DNA from: Hygrophila difformis
Lineage: Eukaryota > Streptophyta > Magnoliopsida > Lamiales > Acanthaceae
Direction of reading: 5' to 3'
Length of the DNA: 64,000 nucleotides
Assembly (NCBI GenBank): GCA_030278955.1
Contig: JAOANR010000006.1
Coordinates: forward strand, 6,781,915-6,845,914
The notes below the pieces were generated by a model that saw only the letters and a list, made by a program, of their open reading frames with translations, did not search any database and was not told the DNA's origin. Positions 43,526 through 53,810 of this stretch are shown here, in pieces. The translations under genes and the position numbers were made by a program. Each line of letters starts with the position of its first letter. The first letter of the stretch is position 1.

Positions 43526-46125
43526 TTCCAGATTAATATTTTCATGCAAGATGCAGGTCTGTGGGAGGTAGTAGGTGCTGGGGCACAGATTAGATGGGGG
43601 ATGATTCCGCTGATGCTGCCTGCTTGCCGCTGTTGATGTTTATTCAAGTAGGAATGTGGTTCATATGTGGTTGATGCTGCTAAAATGTGTCGTCGCAACA
43701 GGCAACATTAGTTGGCTGTGTTTGAAGAATATTAAATTATGGTTGGGAAGAGATTGGTCCAGGAGTTTTCTTTTTTGATTTTTTGCAGGTACATACCGCG
43801 GTTTGTACATCAGGCCAGTTGCTGATACTGCCACCTGCGTGCCAAAGATCCAAGGTGGTTGCTACATTATTTGGAGGATGCTCATACATTTTGTCTTTGA
43901 GAATACTACCGTCCATTTCTAATATTGCTCGAAACAAAGCCAAGGGCATTGAAGACCCATGTCTACAGGATGGGATTGGTGTTTTAATTACAAGGAAGGA
44001 TGTGGATATCACGCAATGAACTTCCAGCCGTTGGTCAGACTACCGGGTGAGATCTGAATTTTAGGCCTTATTTGATGGGTGCATATGGGGGGTTCATTTT
44101 GACACTCAAATGTTGCTTTATCATCCAAGTCGAGCTGGGATATTTTCAGTCCAATGCATCGAAAAGGTCTTGGGCTATAGGGCTAACCCTTTTGAATTTC
44201 CTTCCCATCGACAGTCGCTCAAATAATACCTGTGAGCCTTATCCATATAGTTTCTTCTCGCCATTGAGTTTGTAGGAGGTACCTATGATCACTATTGTAA
44301 TAATCTTCCTGAAGCTATTTCGATATCTCGGCAAATTTGGGGAGGTGGTGATATTATGGCTAAGTGAGTGGCTATGCTCCTATTATCAAGAGTTGGGGGG
44401 AGTTTTGTGTTTAGGAATTATAATTGAATTTTAGAGAGTAAGGATTGGTGCGTTTTTTTTTTTTTTTTTTTTGCTATTGTTTGTAGGTGGCTGGGCACCC
44501 CCTGGACAGAATTTGTTAGAACTTATGGGTGTTAAAAAATTATAAAAAAAATAAATAAATAAATAAAAATAATAGAAGAAAAAAAAGTGAGAAAAAGTGA
44601 TCGAAAAAAAAAAATAGAAGGATTGTTGGATAAACGGAGGAATAAAGCACTTGGAAATTCTTTGTTTTGCCTGCTCAAGTGATTGCCGGAATGAGTATAG
44701 TGGGTTGACATTTGGTGTTATACGTCATGGTGTTGATAGGGTCTGGATCAATCCGACCTGTTTTTGTTAGGTGTTTTGAGTTTCGTCGTTTGGAGTCTGC
44801 ATCATCTGGTTTTTACTTGATCATTCTTGGTTGGCTCCTCTCTTCCACCTTGCCATTTCTCCCTTTCTCTTTTTATCGAGCCGGTCCCCGTTCTATTTCC
44901 ACCATGCCATTCTTTTCGATGCATTGGACTTGAGATCTAAAGCCGGGGAGATGCGAATATGAAGCAAGTTATTTTTGGGTTGTCATATGGATTCGTCATT
45001 AGAAAGCTAGATATCATGAGTTGGCTTGGCCTCTTGGAAAGAAGAAAGAACAGTTTTAACAGGACAATCTTGGAGAGATGTTGGGTGCTATACTATGGCT
45101 GTTTCCTGTTAGGGAATTGTCATCTTTGGTGGCTGCTGTTATGAATTATGGGAGTCGATCTCAGGGGCGGACTTACATAGGGGCCTGGGCCCCATTTTTT
45201 TTTTTCTTATATACCCCTATATTTTTTAAATTTTTTTTATCTATACCAATATATATTAGATATATTAGATGAAGTATAACTATCTCAATTTTATTTCTTT
45301 TTCCATCTCCAATTCAAGTTCAAATCCATAATTTTTAAAATTTTCTCTAATCTCCTATAACTCTCTAATTATAAATTTTTCCCACAGTTTTAAAAATTAT
45401 CAACTAGCGAAATTGTTTACTCATTTAAGATTATTGTGTTCTATTATAAAATTAAGACCATTATAATATCTTAAAATGTCAATTACTCTATAAAACATTA
45501 CACTATAACAAAAAAATTAAAACATAAGACAAAATTTCTATTTATGTTTAATTAATTCATGCACTTAAAATATTGTCTAAATGGCAAAAAGTATCCAACA
45601 CCTATGTAATTCTTTAGAAAAGATTTTAAAAATTTAAAACAAAATATTACAATTAAACTCTTTGCAAAGAAAAGTCGATTTTGGGGTTTAGGGTTTACTG
45701 CGCTATTGCAGGTCCAAAATATCAAAAGAAAAAAATAAGGAATATGAAAAATTCTTTAAAAAAATTAATAATCAAATAAATATAAAAATATGGGGCCTTA
45801 AAAAAATTAAAAATCAAGCACGGATTGTACAGTCTATTAGCCAGTCATGTAACTAGGCACAACCAAGAAAAATTTCCTGGGTCCGCCTCTGGTCGATCTG
45901 CTGAGCTTGCTGTCTTGCTGCTGATTTTGAGTCTCTAAGTGCCTTCATGATGATTTGGTCCTATGCTATGTTGTAGCTCCAATATGTGTTGTCTTTTTAT
46001 TGTGCTGTTCGGTTTTGTTGCGTCCGATAGGGAAGAAAGTGCTGCTTGGTCTGTGTATTAACGTTTTTGTCACATTGTAACATCGCCAACTTAAAAATAA
46101 AACACACTTTTGCCTCAAAAAAAAA
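43526..46125 (+). mobile_element. candidate poly(A)-ended retro-insertion (2.6 kb)
   Basis: AGGTTATTAATT occurs at 43514-43525 and again at 46126-46137. The right copy directly follows AATAAA (46096-46101) and an A-run of about ten, the layout of a target-primed retroposition. The insert includes a nested hAT MITE (45162-45891), leaving about 1.86 kb of its own sequence. I recognise no reverse transcriptase or other coding domain in it, so it may be a 5'-truncated LINE tail, a retroposed transcript, or a chance 12-bp repeat. Confidence 0.4.
45162..45891. mobile_element. non-autonomous hAT element, 730 bp
   Basis: A perfect 8-bp duplication GTCGATCT (45154-45161 and 45892-45899) flanks the ends CAGGGGCGGACTTA and, by reverse complement, CAGAGGCGGACCCA. 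Next to the left end, GGGGCCTGGGCCCC is palindromic. The interior is AT-rich without a transposase. Confidence 0.92.
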
Positions 46126-46137
46126 AGGTTATTAATT

Positions 46138-47056
46138 GTCCAAAAAAGTAAAATTTTGTACAAAGGATTGAATTCCTCTTTTCAGGTTATGGTAATTGGC
46201 AATATATTTTGACTTCTCTTGGAAACTTCTCTAACGTGTTCCTTAGTTCATGTTGTTGGATCATGTAGTGATGGTGCTTAATAACACAGTATGATAATTA
46301 TAAGCATGAGGCTTTTTCGAAAGTTTGTTGATAGCATGACTCTTATTATCTCCATTCCCTTTGTACTTTTCTATAAACAACTGGAATATGTGTTCTAAAA
46401 TGTCTATTTACATTTGCCTTCTTTTACTTTCGATTTCTTCTAAAGTGTCTAGAATATCATAATTGCTATTACTGGGCTATAAAGTTCTCAACTCTTTTTT
46501 CTTACATTTATGTAACTGTTTCTATTTGCGGCGACATGTTGAGATGACTTGGCTGCCACCAGATTGATTTATTTATTAAGTACAACAAATGAAGCAAATA
46601 AAAAATTTGAATTTATTTTCCTTTTAGATTTTATGTTTTACTTCACCTTATTTCCATGGAAATTTGATTTTGTGCTCTTAAATTTGTGGGATGTGAATCA
46701 TATGATTGATCCAAGATGTATAAATTTGCATAGGTAAGTGTTGATTCCATTTTTGTTTAATTTGTGTGTAGTTATTATAGAGTACGAATATTGAAACTGG
46801 AGTATATGATATCTGTTTAATGTTTCATTGCATTAGGTGTCTTTCATTGTTGTCCCTTTTTTCGTTATTTGGCTTTCAACACTACACTGAGCTCTAGCAT
46901 TTGGGTAATTTGACAATGTAGTTATAATTTAATCTTAGTATCTATTTTATAGAAATTTAAAATTAATTAAATACATTGAAAAAACGTTTAAAAAATCATT
47001 TTAGTTTGGTCCCATCATTTGATATCCGAAATAATAAAATTAAATTAATAATAAAA
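46138..47056. other. intergenic, nothing recognised
   Basis: The 62-codon frame at 46549-46737 has no domain and is dominated by Phe/Leu from AT-rich DNA. No RNA gene or repeat end is visible. Confidence 0.4.
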
Positions 47057-47226
47057 ATTTTTTTACTTAACACCATATACATGCTAGGAAAGAGGTGGTT
47101 TGAGTCCATGCTACCAAATTACAAAGAAAACAAATGAGAATGATAGGGGACCGGGTGGCAAATCGAACCTCCAACCTATAGGTTGGTAGTCGGGGAACTT
47201 GACGATTAGGGTAAGTCTTCATCCCT
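47057..47226 (-). mobile_element. SINE copy, reverse orientation, older
   Basis: The minus strand carries GACTTACCCTAATCG and GGTTCGATTTGCC. AATTAATAATAAAA is duplicated at 47043-47056 and 47227-47240. It is more diverged than the 4765 and 41134 copies. Confidence 0.75.
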
Positions 47227-48780
47227 AATTAATAATAAAATTAATATGTAAGAAAAGTAAAGATTAAAACGAAAAATGAAAAATATTCCATGAAAGAATA
47301 ATATGAATAGATAATTTATTTATACCCTTAGATATATTATAGGATCAATTTTTTTTGGTAAACTGTGATATTCATGTGTCGGCAAAGGTGTGTGGAAGCT
47401 CAAACCACACAAATCACATAGTATCTTAACTACATAATTTTTTGAAAATAATTTAAATCAATCGTTCTGTTTGGTATGAAAATTTTTATAGTATTTAAAT
47501 GAAATCATAATTCAAATCGCATATTTATTGCTCATCCAAAAAAAAAAATGGCATATTTATACCTAACATGTATAATTTGTTTAGGAAAAAAAAATAGCAT
47601 ATTTACAATAGGAATTTACATATAATTTTTTTGGTAAACGGAATTTACATATAATTGGTTATGCTAAAGGTGTATCATTCCATACTGCAATAGATTCGTC
47701 TATAATGGCATGTTTATCTATCTTTGAAAATGAAGCCTATGATTATATAATTTATTAAGGATATTATAAAAATCAATTTAATATTTTTATATTGAAATGT
47801 AATATTTGCTATAATGTGAAGTAATTCTTATTGCTATATTTAAATAAATTTGTAAACTTTTATGATTAAAATATAAAGAAAGTTGATTTCACTTTATTAT
47901 CTTTCCACTTTTCGAAAAATCCCTAAATAACACTTGCGATTTCTTCAAATCCATTGTCCTAAAAATAGGAGTATTATTAAATATACAAATCAACACTCAT
48001 CCAACATTTTTGGCAGCTTTAACATAGATGTAGATAATATTATTTTAAAATTATTGATCTATTTATTGTGTTTTTGTAAGTAAAATATCAAATTAGTAAA
48101 CCAATTAAAAGCAAACATTAAAATTACGTTTATGGTTTAAATTATTTAGATGTATTTGGTAAATATATGTAACAACCCTACCCGGGTTGGGCCTGCAGAC
48201 CATGCACACCAACCCCTCCCCATGTGTGCATCTCACACCCCAAGGTGGGTTTTTGGGAGTGGGATTTAAACACCATGTTTGACTTTAAATATATGTAAAA
48301 GTGATTCAAATTATGCATATTTATATAAAAAGATAGACAATGATTATAAAAGATATATAATATTATAACCTAATTTGATTAATGCTAATATTATATATAC
48401 TATAATTTATCTTGCTATGATACATAAAATATAACATAATAATTAAAATTATTTTAAAAATAAATCCGACTAACTTTGGCTAAATAAAAATATTTAAATT
48501 TTTTTTGAGACGAAATTGATTTTATTCCTTCCATAAATCAAGCCGAATCTGCCTTACAATAGACTTACACAATATAGTACCATCCACCAACCTTACCACA
48601 ACCCTTTAAATTTAAAAATATTTAAATTTAACCTCATATATAATGAAAATGATTTTAATTTTAACCTCATAAATTTCAATTTTAATAAAAATAATGACTT
48701 TATTTATATTTATCTGTAGTAAATAAACTAAATTAAACAAATTGTGTATGTCACCATTATAGATAATTAGAATGTTACAG
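47227..48780. other. AT-rich intergenic sequence
   Basis: Very AT-rich, with one GC-richer island at about 48175-48290 (ACCCGGGTTGGGCCTGCAGAC, then CATGTGTGCATCTCACACC) that may be a fragment of a repeat I cannot name. No gene recognised. Confidence 0.4.
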
Positions 48781-49527
48781 AGCTGATTTAGAAGATCTTA
48801 AAGAGTATTTTTTTTTTAACTTGAACTAATAATTGATTATATATTTTACTTTCTAATGATTCACTATATATTTGTTTTAATATCCATAATATTTATTAAT
48901 AATACTAATTTTTTTTATTCTATCAGAATTGTAGTCTGATGACGTTGTGCTAGACAATCAATTTTTGAAATAATATTAATTAATATTCAATCGATAGGAT
49001 CCTAAATGGGTCAGCGTACGGCAGCGGCCCGCTGGCTGACCCATTTAGGAAACATCTAATAATAAAAATTATAAATTAAATATTCTATACAAGAAAATTT
49101 TAAAAGATATATATAATATTAATTTCTTTCACAAAATATATAAAATTTTACAATATTTGTTGTAATACATAAAATATATTTTAAAATGTAATATTAGAGA
49201 CACTGAAATCCTGCAATGAGTTTTTTTTTTTTTGGTGAAAGCAATGAGCTTATTGTTTGAGTTAAAAGAATTTTTTGCAAAGGAAAAGTGCATAAAAAAT
49301 GCAATTCGAATTAAATCAGGTGCAAGTTGTTGGGGAAATAGAGCAGCTTTAAATCCTTGCACATATAACAACTTATTTAAAGAGATCATATATGATATTT
49401 TTTGGACTTGAACTAACAACTGATAGTATACTTCTTTTAATCTTAAAATTATTTTTTATAATATTAATTTTTTTCCTATGAGCATTATAATCTACGCCCG
49501 GCGCGTCGCGCGGGCGGGTTAGGCTAG
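48780..49527 (+). mobile_element. Helitron 3' end (5' boundary unknown)
   Basis: At 49495-49516 the GC-rich hairpin CGCCCGGCGCG/TCGCGCGGGCG is followed eight bases later by CTAG and then T, the classic Helitron 3' terminus. A similar upstream stretch (48800-48965, sharing AACTTGAACTAA and a following TTTTAAT-rich tail) ends GTTGTGCTAG and may be an older related end. I could not find the 5' TC end, so the start given here is nominal. No Rep/helicase coding is present. Confidence 0.55.
49000..49050. repeat. perfect 16-bp hairpin, isolated
   Basis: TCCTAAATGGGTCAGC (49000-49015) and GCTGACCCATTTAGGA (49035-49050) are exact inverse complements around a 19-base GC-rich loop that itself contains CAGCG...CGCTG. 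It stands out in AT-rich surroundings. Confidence 0.9.
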
Positions 49528-49676
49528 TATCTTTTAAAAATTAAATTACTAAATATATGATTAAAGTTTTTGGTTAACAGGGAATGGATTTGGTTTGGTG
49601 GTCATGTGTTCGGACTTTCAAACTTATGCTTGGAGGTTCATTCTCACCCAGCCCTATTCATCCTCGTTATCCCATA

Positions 49677-50091
49677 CTTCCTCTGTTCTCAAATATTTGC
49701 TCCATCTTACCAGACACACACTCCAATACATATTTTCAAAAATCAATAATTTAAATTATATATAAATAAAAATTATAAAAATTTTATATTCGAAACTACG
49801 AACAACATCTTATTTGACTATATATTTTTATGTCGATATGGTAAAAAGCTTAGGCCCCGTTTGGAACAAGCGGTCCAAACGCTAAAAGCCCATCCCCAAC
49901 TCTATGAGATTCATATATTTTCTCCACAAATTGTGGTTTTGAGAACTCTAACCTCTAAAGCCAAACTCTAATCTCTGAAACCAAACTCTAAACTCTAAAG
50001 TCTATTTATTTACCAAATGAAGCCTTAGTCAAAGCCATATAATAAATAGTACTAAAGTCAAAGTGGAGCAAATGTATGAGGACGGAGGTAG
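49677..50091. mobile_element. Stowaway MITE interrupted by a Harbinger-like MITE
   Basis: CTTCCTCTGTTCTC and GAGGACGGAGGTAG are inverted ends by TA. It is about 155 bp longer than its relatives because of the insertion at 49853-50024. Confidence 0.85.
49853..50024. mobile_element. Harbinger-like MITE nested in a Stowaway, 172 bp
   Basis: GGCCCCGTTTGGAAC at the left and, by reverse complement, GGCTTCATTTGGTAA at the right. TTA is duplicated at 49850-49852 and 50025-50027. Removing it and one TTA rejoins the Stowaway core smoothly. Confidence 0.85.
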
Positions 50092-50097
50092 TATTTA

Positions 50098-50222
50098 ATT
50101 TGTGTGGCTTAAAAAGAAAATCCTGTTAACGTGTATGTCTTTTAGTTCCGGATTAAAATTAATTTGTGTGGCTTAAAAAGAAAATCCTGTTAACGTGTAT
50201 GTCTTTTAGTTCCGGATTTTTA
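50098..50222. repeat. 64-bp tandem duplication
   Basis: TGTGTGGCTTAAAAAGAAAA begins at 50101 and 50165. The two units are identical through TTTTAGTTCCGGATT. Confidence 0.95.
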
Positions 50223-50630
50223 ATTTTCATTTTCCACCAAATATTTTATCCTACTGACCAAATTAATCAAATCGAAGGAACATGTACTAATATATTTAAT
50301 TATTTTAATTCAGATATATATTCAAAACTTGAATCCGAGACACTTTTTATTCTTGATGCAATCTCAATACAAGCTCAATGAGTTTCATCTGAATCTATCG
50401 TGTACTAAAAACAAATAAAACAAACCCAACTGCTGGATTGCAGGCCATGAAAATGAAAAAAAAAAAAAAAAAAAAAAGTGCAAGATCACAATGTCGTTTA
50501 AAGCACTTGCATGACAAAAAGAAAGTTTGGTATCCACACAAAAATCTTACACAGAGACAAATCATGTAATGCCACAAAAAAAAAAGAAAAAAAAATGATT
50601 CTACGAGGCAGCATCCATTATTTCAGATCA

Positions 50631-51050
50631 TTACCATAACTTAAAGAATCCACTCTTCTTAATCCAGGAACGATTTCCAGTCTTGATGCCAACCGAATTT
50701 GAGGCCTCAGCGACGATGGATTTCTGCCTATTTAGAGATGAATATGAGGCTGATGATCCATTAACAGAAACGTTGGCTGCGGCTGACAGCATCGGCATTG
50801 TGTCACTGGGGCTCTGATTTCGGTTCTGCTTTGCCCTCCTAATAATGGCTTCCAGGACGATATTTTGCTTCTTATTGGTGCCATATGATGATGATGATGC
50901 CCTGTTCTTCTTATTATTATTCGAAGATGTGTGTTTCATGGGTTCTAGTTCTTGAACTATGAGTGCACTTATCTTCCCTGTGGCGCCTACTTGAATTTGA
51001 ATGGACTCTACATTATTGCTTCTCTTGAGAACTTCTTTTGCCCAACCCAT
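50631..51050 (-). CDS. small uncharacterised protein, 139 residues
   Basis: Single-exon frame from the ATG at 51050. The composition is non-random: an N-terminal block MGWAKEVLKRSNNVESIQIQ, then VGATGKISALIVQELEP, a Ser/Asn/Lys-rich low-complexity middle, a basic helix (VLEAIIRRAKQNRNQS) and a conserved-looking basic/aromatic C-terminus, SWIKKSGFFKLW. There are no membrane segments or signal peptide. I do not recognise the family. The W-K-K-G-F-K-L pattern at the end and codon use closer to the real genes than to the intergenic DNA argue for a genuine gene. No cysteine occurs, so it is not a secreted peptide precursor of the usual Cys-rich kind. Confidence 0.55.
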   Translation of the reverse strand: MGWAKEVLKRSNNVESIQIQVGATGKISALIVQELEPMKHTSSNNNKKNRASSSSYGTNKKQNIVLEAIIRRAKQNRNQSPSDTMPMLSAAANVSVNGSSASYSSLNRQKSIVAEASNSVGIKTGNRSWIKKSGFFKLW

Positions 51051-51094
51051 ACTGATGTCCTTATTTTTGAATAACCTGATCCAATCGGGTTACA

Positions 51095-51305
51095 GTACAA
51101 CCCTGCAAAAGTCTTTATGTGCAGACATCACAAAAAAAGACATCTTTCATCACAAAATACATTTCTGAGCATCACATTTTTGGCATCACATAACACATCT
51201 CTCCCAACACACAAAATACTCCATTTCATACATCACACAACACAACTCCCACATCACACATATAGTGGCTGCATGTGCAGCCACCTGCACACTAACTCCT
51301 TCCAA
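51095..51305. repeat. dispersed repeat also present at about 4135-4290
   Basis: Both segments share GTGCAGACAT, a CATCACACAACACAACTCC block, the palindromic TGGCTGCATGTGCAGCCA (TGGCTACATGTGTAGCCA at 4.2 kb) and GCACACTAAC. The 51-kb copy has extra CATCACA-rich units. The family is not known to me. Confidence 0.55.
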
Positions 51306-51320
51306 CCTTGATCAAACTTC

Positions 51321-52710
51321 TTGCATTACAAGTATAAAGCACACAAATTATTGCATGGGGCATAGAGAATTTTAAAATATACTAAAAGAATATTGATACA
51401 TGCATAATTTGAATTTTGTACAAAGTATAGTTTATTTGTCATAGTGTCATTTTCATGTTTTAGTTCCTGTTGTCGGTTTCTAAAAAGTGTGAGGAAAATA
51501 TGAGGAAAATAAGGCGGGGAAATGGGCTTGTGGGTTCGACCCATGCCATAGTATAAAATCTTACTATTAAATTATTTTTTTTGGATATAAAAATTCTTGA
51601 AAAAGAAAGTATTTAAGCATAAATTATAAAGGAAATAAAATGACAAAAATGTAAAGTTTTTAAACTTACCTTAAAATTGGAAGATTGAATTATTAGGCAC
51701 GCTCAATACCCACAAAGATTTATACTCCCTCTATTATATTTTCTAATATAAGTGACCGTTTTTTGTATTTAGAAAGTAAAATATTCCTACTTGGTAACAA
51801 TATTAATTTTAATTATTCAAATTTTTTTTGGAAGAGCGATTATTCAATTTTTTTTTGGAAGAGCGATTATTCAATTTTGAATTAAAATTAATTAATTTCA
51901 AATAATTTCAAATATCTGTACTTATCCGGCTTCTAATTTTATGGTTGAAAAGCCTTTATCACCCATTTGCTGACACCCGAGTATCCATATTTTTTTTTTA
52001 AAAAATATGAGTACTTATTTAGTTGAAAATTTTTTCATTTAAAAACTCAATGAAATATACGTATAATAATTCAAATATCAAATTTCAATTCTAGGTATAA
52101 TTTTATCAATCATGCCCTAAATCATCATCGTTTCTGGCCTCATGGCTTAACAAAAAAAAAAAAAAATCATCATCGTTTCATAAAACTAATCTCCTAACAG
52201 CTATATTCTTTTGTTTATGATTGATTCGTCGATCGGAAACCCGCGTAAAACAGAAGGGCAACCAAAAACACCATTTGGCGAAAAACATGGAAAAACAGAA
52301 AATCAGATGTAGCAAATGGGATCTTTAACTATTTTATTGAAAACCCTTGTTGCACGGCAGAGGCAGATAATCATCAAAAGACAGACAATCGTCAACAGAT
52401 TTATCGCAAGCAGTGTAGGAAACAAAAGGCCTAGAGAATCGACAAATGTTCACAATAATCCGACAAAAAAATTATGTAGTATATGCGTGTGAACGTGTAA
52501 ATAATAGTAGTAAATAGATTTTTACCTCCAAAAACCAAAGGTAGAGATCGGCAAAAGACTGATGAATGAAGAAAACCAACCCTTGCTTACACTTTTATAC
52601 ATACCCGACCACACTACTACTTATTAATAGCAATAGTCATAACTCATGGGCCATAATAAACTGTAAAAGGTGAAGGTGCTATATATGATTTGATTAAATT
52701 AATCTGATTT
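51321..52710. other. intergenic, nothing firm
   Basis: A one-sided Stowaway-like end (CTCCCTCTATTATATTTTC) lies at about 51726. A short direct duplication, TTTTTTTGGAAGAGCGATTA, lies at about 51824-51868. No gene recognised. Confidence 0.4.
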
Positions 52711-52871
52711 GGGGACGGGGATTTCCCCGATCGACAAAGTCTATGCCTTCCAACCTTATGGTTGGGGTTCGATTGCCCATCCGGTCCTCTATTCCTCCCC
52801 TTTACCCCTTGTAATTTGTGTGGTATGGGCTCCCATCACCTTTTCTCTGGCTTCGGCTCCTAAAAAAATAA
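52711..52871 (+). mobile_element. SINE copy with target duplication
   Basis: The B-box-like GGTTCGATTGCCC, the mid-body CTTGTAATTTGTGTGGTATG and the 3' end GCTTCGGCTCC plus A-run match the family. TAATCTGATTT is duplicated at 52700-52710 and 52872-52882. Confidence 0.85.
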
Positions 52872-52922
52872 TAATCTGATTTTGTCAATTATTATAATTT
52901 CCATTATTTTAGAAACCACTTA

Positions 52923-53315
52923 GGGTCTGTTCTGCACGCAGCTTTTGAGAGCTTTTGGTAGCTTTAACTTTTATTTCAAAACAAAAGTCCCGTTCTGCAC
53001 ACTAGTTTTTGGTAGCTTTTGGGAGCTTTTGGAAGCTTCTTTTTAGAAGCTACCTGTAGTAGCGTTAAAAAATAAGCTAGCAGCTTATTTTTTAGCAATC
53101 ACAATTTTAACCCAATAACCAACCCACTACCCAATAGTCTACCTAAATATTTGCCCTTTTATGTCATTTCATACATTTTTCACAGCTACAGCTAGTTGTA
53201 CAAAACACTTAAATAGAACTGACTAGCTCCCACAGCTCCTTACAGCTCTAGCTCCCTACAGTTCCAGCTTGCAGCTACAGCTCACAACCTACAGCTCTGC
53301 GTGCAGAACATACCC
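52923..53315. mobile_element. Harbinger-like MITE, 393 bp
   Basis: GGGTCTGTTCTGCACGCAG and, by reverse complement of the right end, GGGTATGTTCTGCACGCAG. TTA is duplicated at 52920-52922 and 53316-53318. The interior is built of AGCTTTTGG/ACAGCTACAGCT motifs, and a fragment relative lies at 10.6 kb. Confidence 0.9.
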
Positions 53316-53342
53316 TTAGAAGGAGTGAATATTTATGTAATA

Positions 53343-53602
53343 CTCCCTCCGTCCCACTTAACTTGTCTTGTTTCACTTTTGCACACAATTCAATGCACTT
53401 TTTTCAACCTGTAATATCTCAAAATGTGTACAACAAAAAATTATGTAAAATATATATTCTAAAATTACATGACTATACGATTCTAACAAGACCAAACTCG
53501 ACTATTTTTTCGAAATCTATACATGCAATAAAATCAAGTCAAAGTAGAACAATGAACAGTGTCAAAAAGTCAAACAGGACACGTTAGCTGGGACGGAGGG
53601 AG
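53343..53602. mobile_element. Stowaway MITE, best-preserved ends
   Basis: CTCCCTCCGTCCCA and TGGGACGGAGGGAG are perfect inverted ends flanked by TA (53341-53342, 53603-53604). Length is 260 bp. It sits about 200 bp beyond the stop codon of the kinase gene. Confidence 0.92.
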
Positions 53603-53810
53603 TAATAAGGAGTATATTTTATTTGGGGATAAACACACACGTTGGAATACAATAGTGGAGAAACCTACTAGAATCTTTGCACTTGGTCATGCCATGATGC
53701 CAAAAGCAAAACAATTTTATTCCATCTCGTGACAAGGAGGAAAACATCCAAAATCATTTCACATTATTATTCCTAATTAAACTCTCACCCTACCACAACA
53801 ATATACTTCA

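Noticed and set aside
48170..48290. GC-richer island as a possible RNA gene
   Set aside because: No tRNA, snRNA or 5S features could be found, and the sequence does not fold into a known structure by eye.
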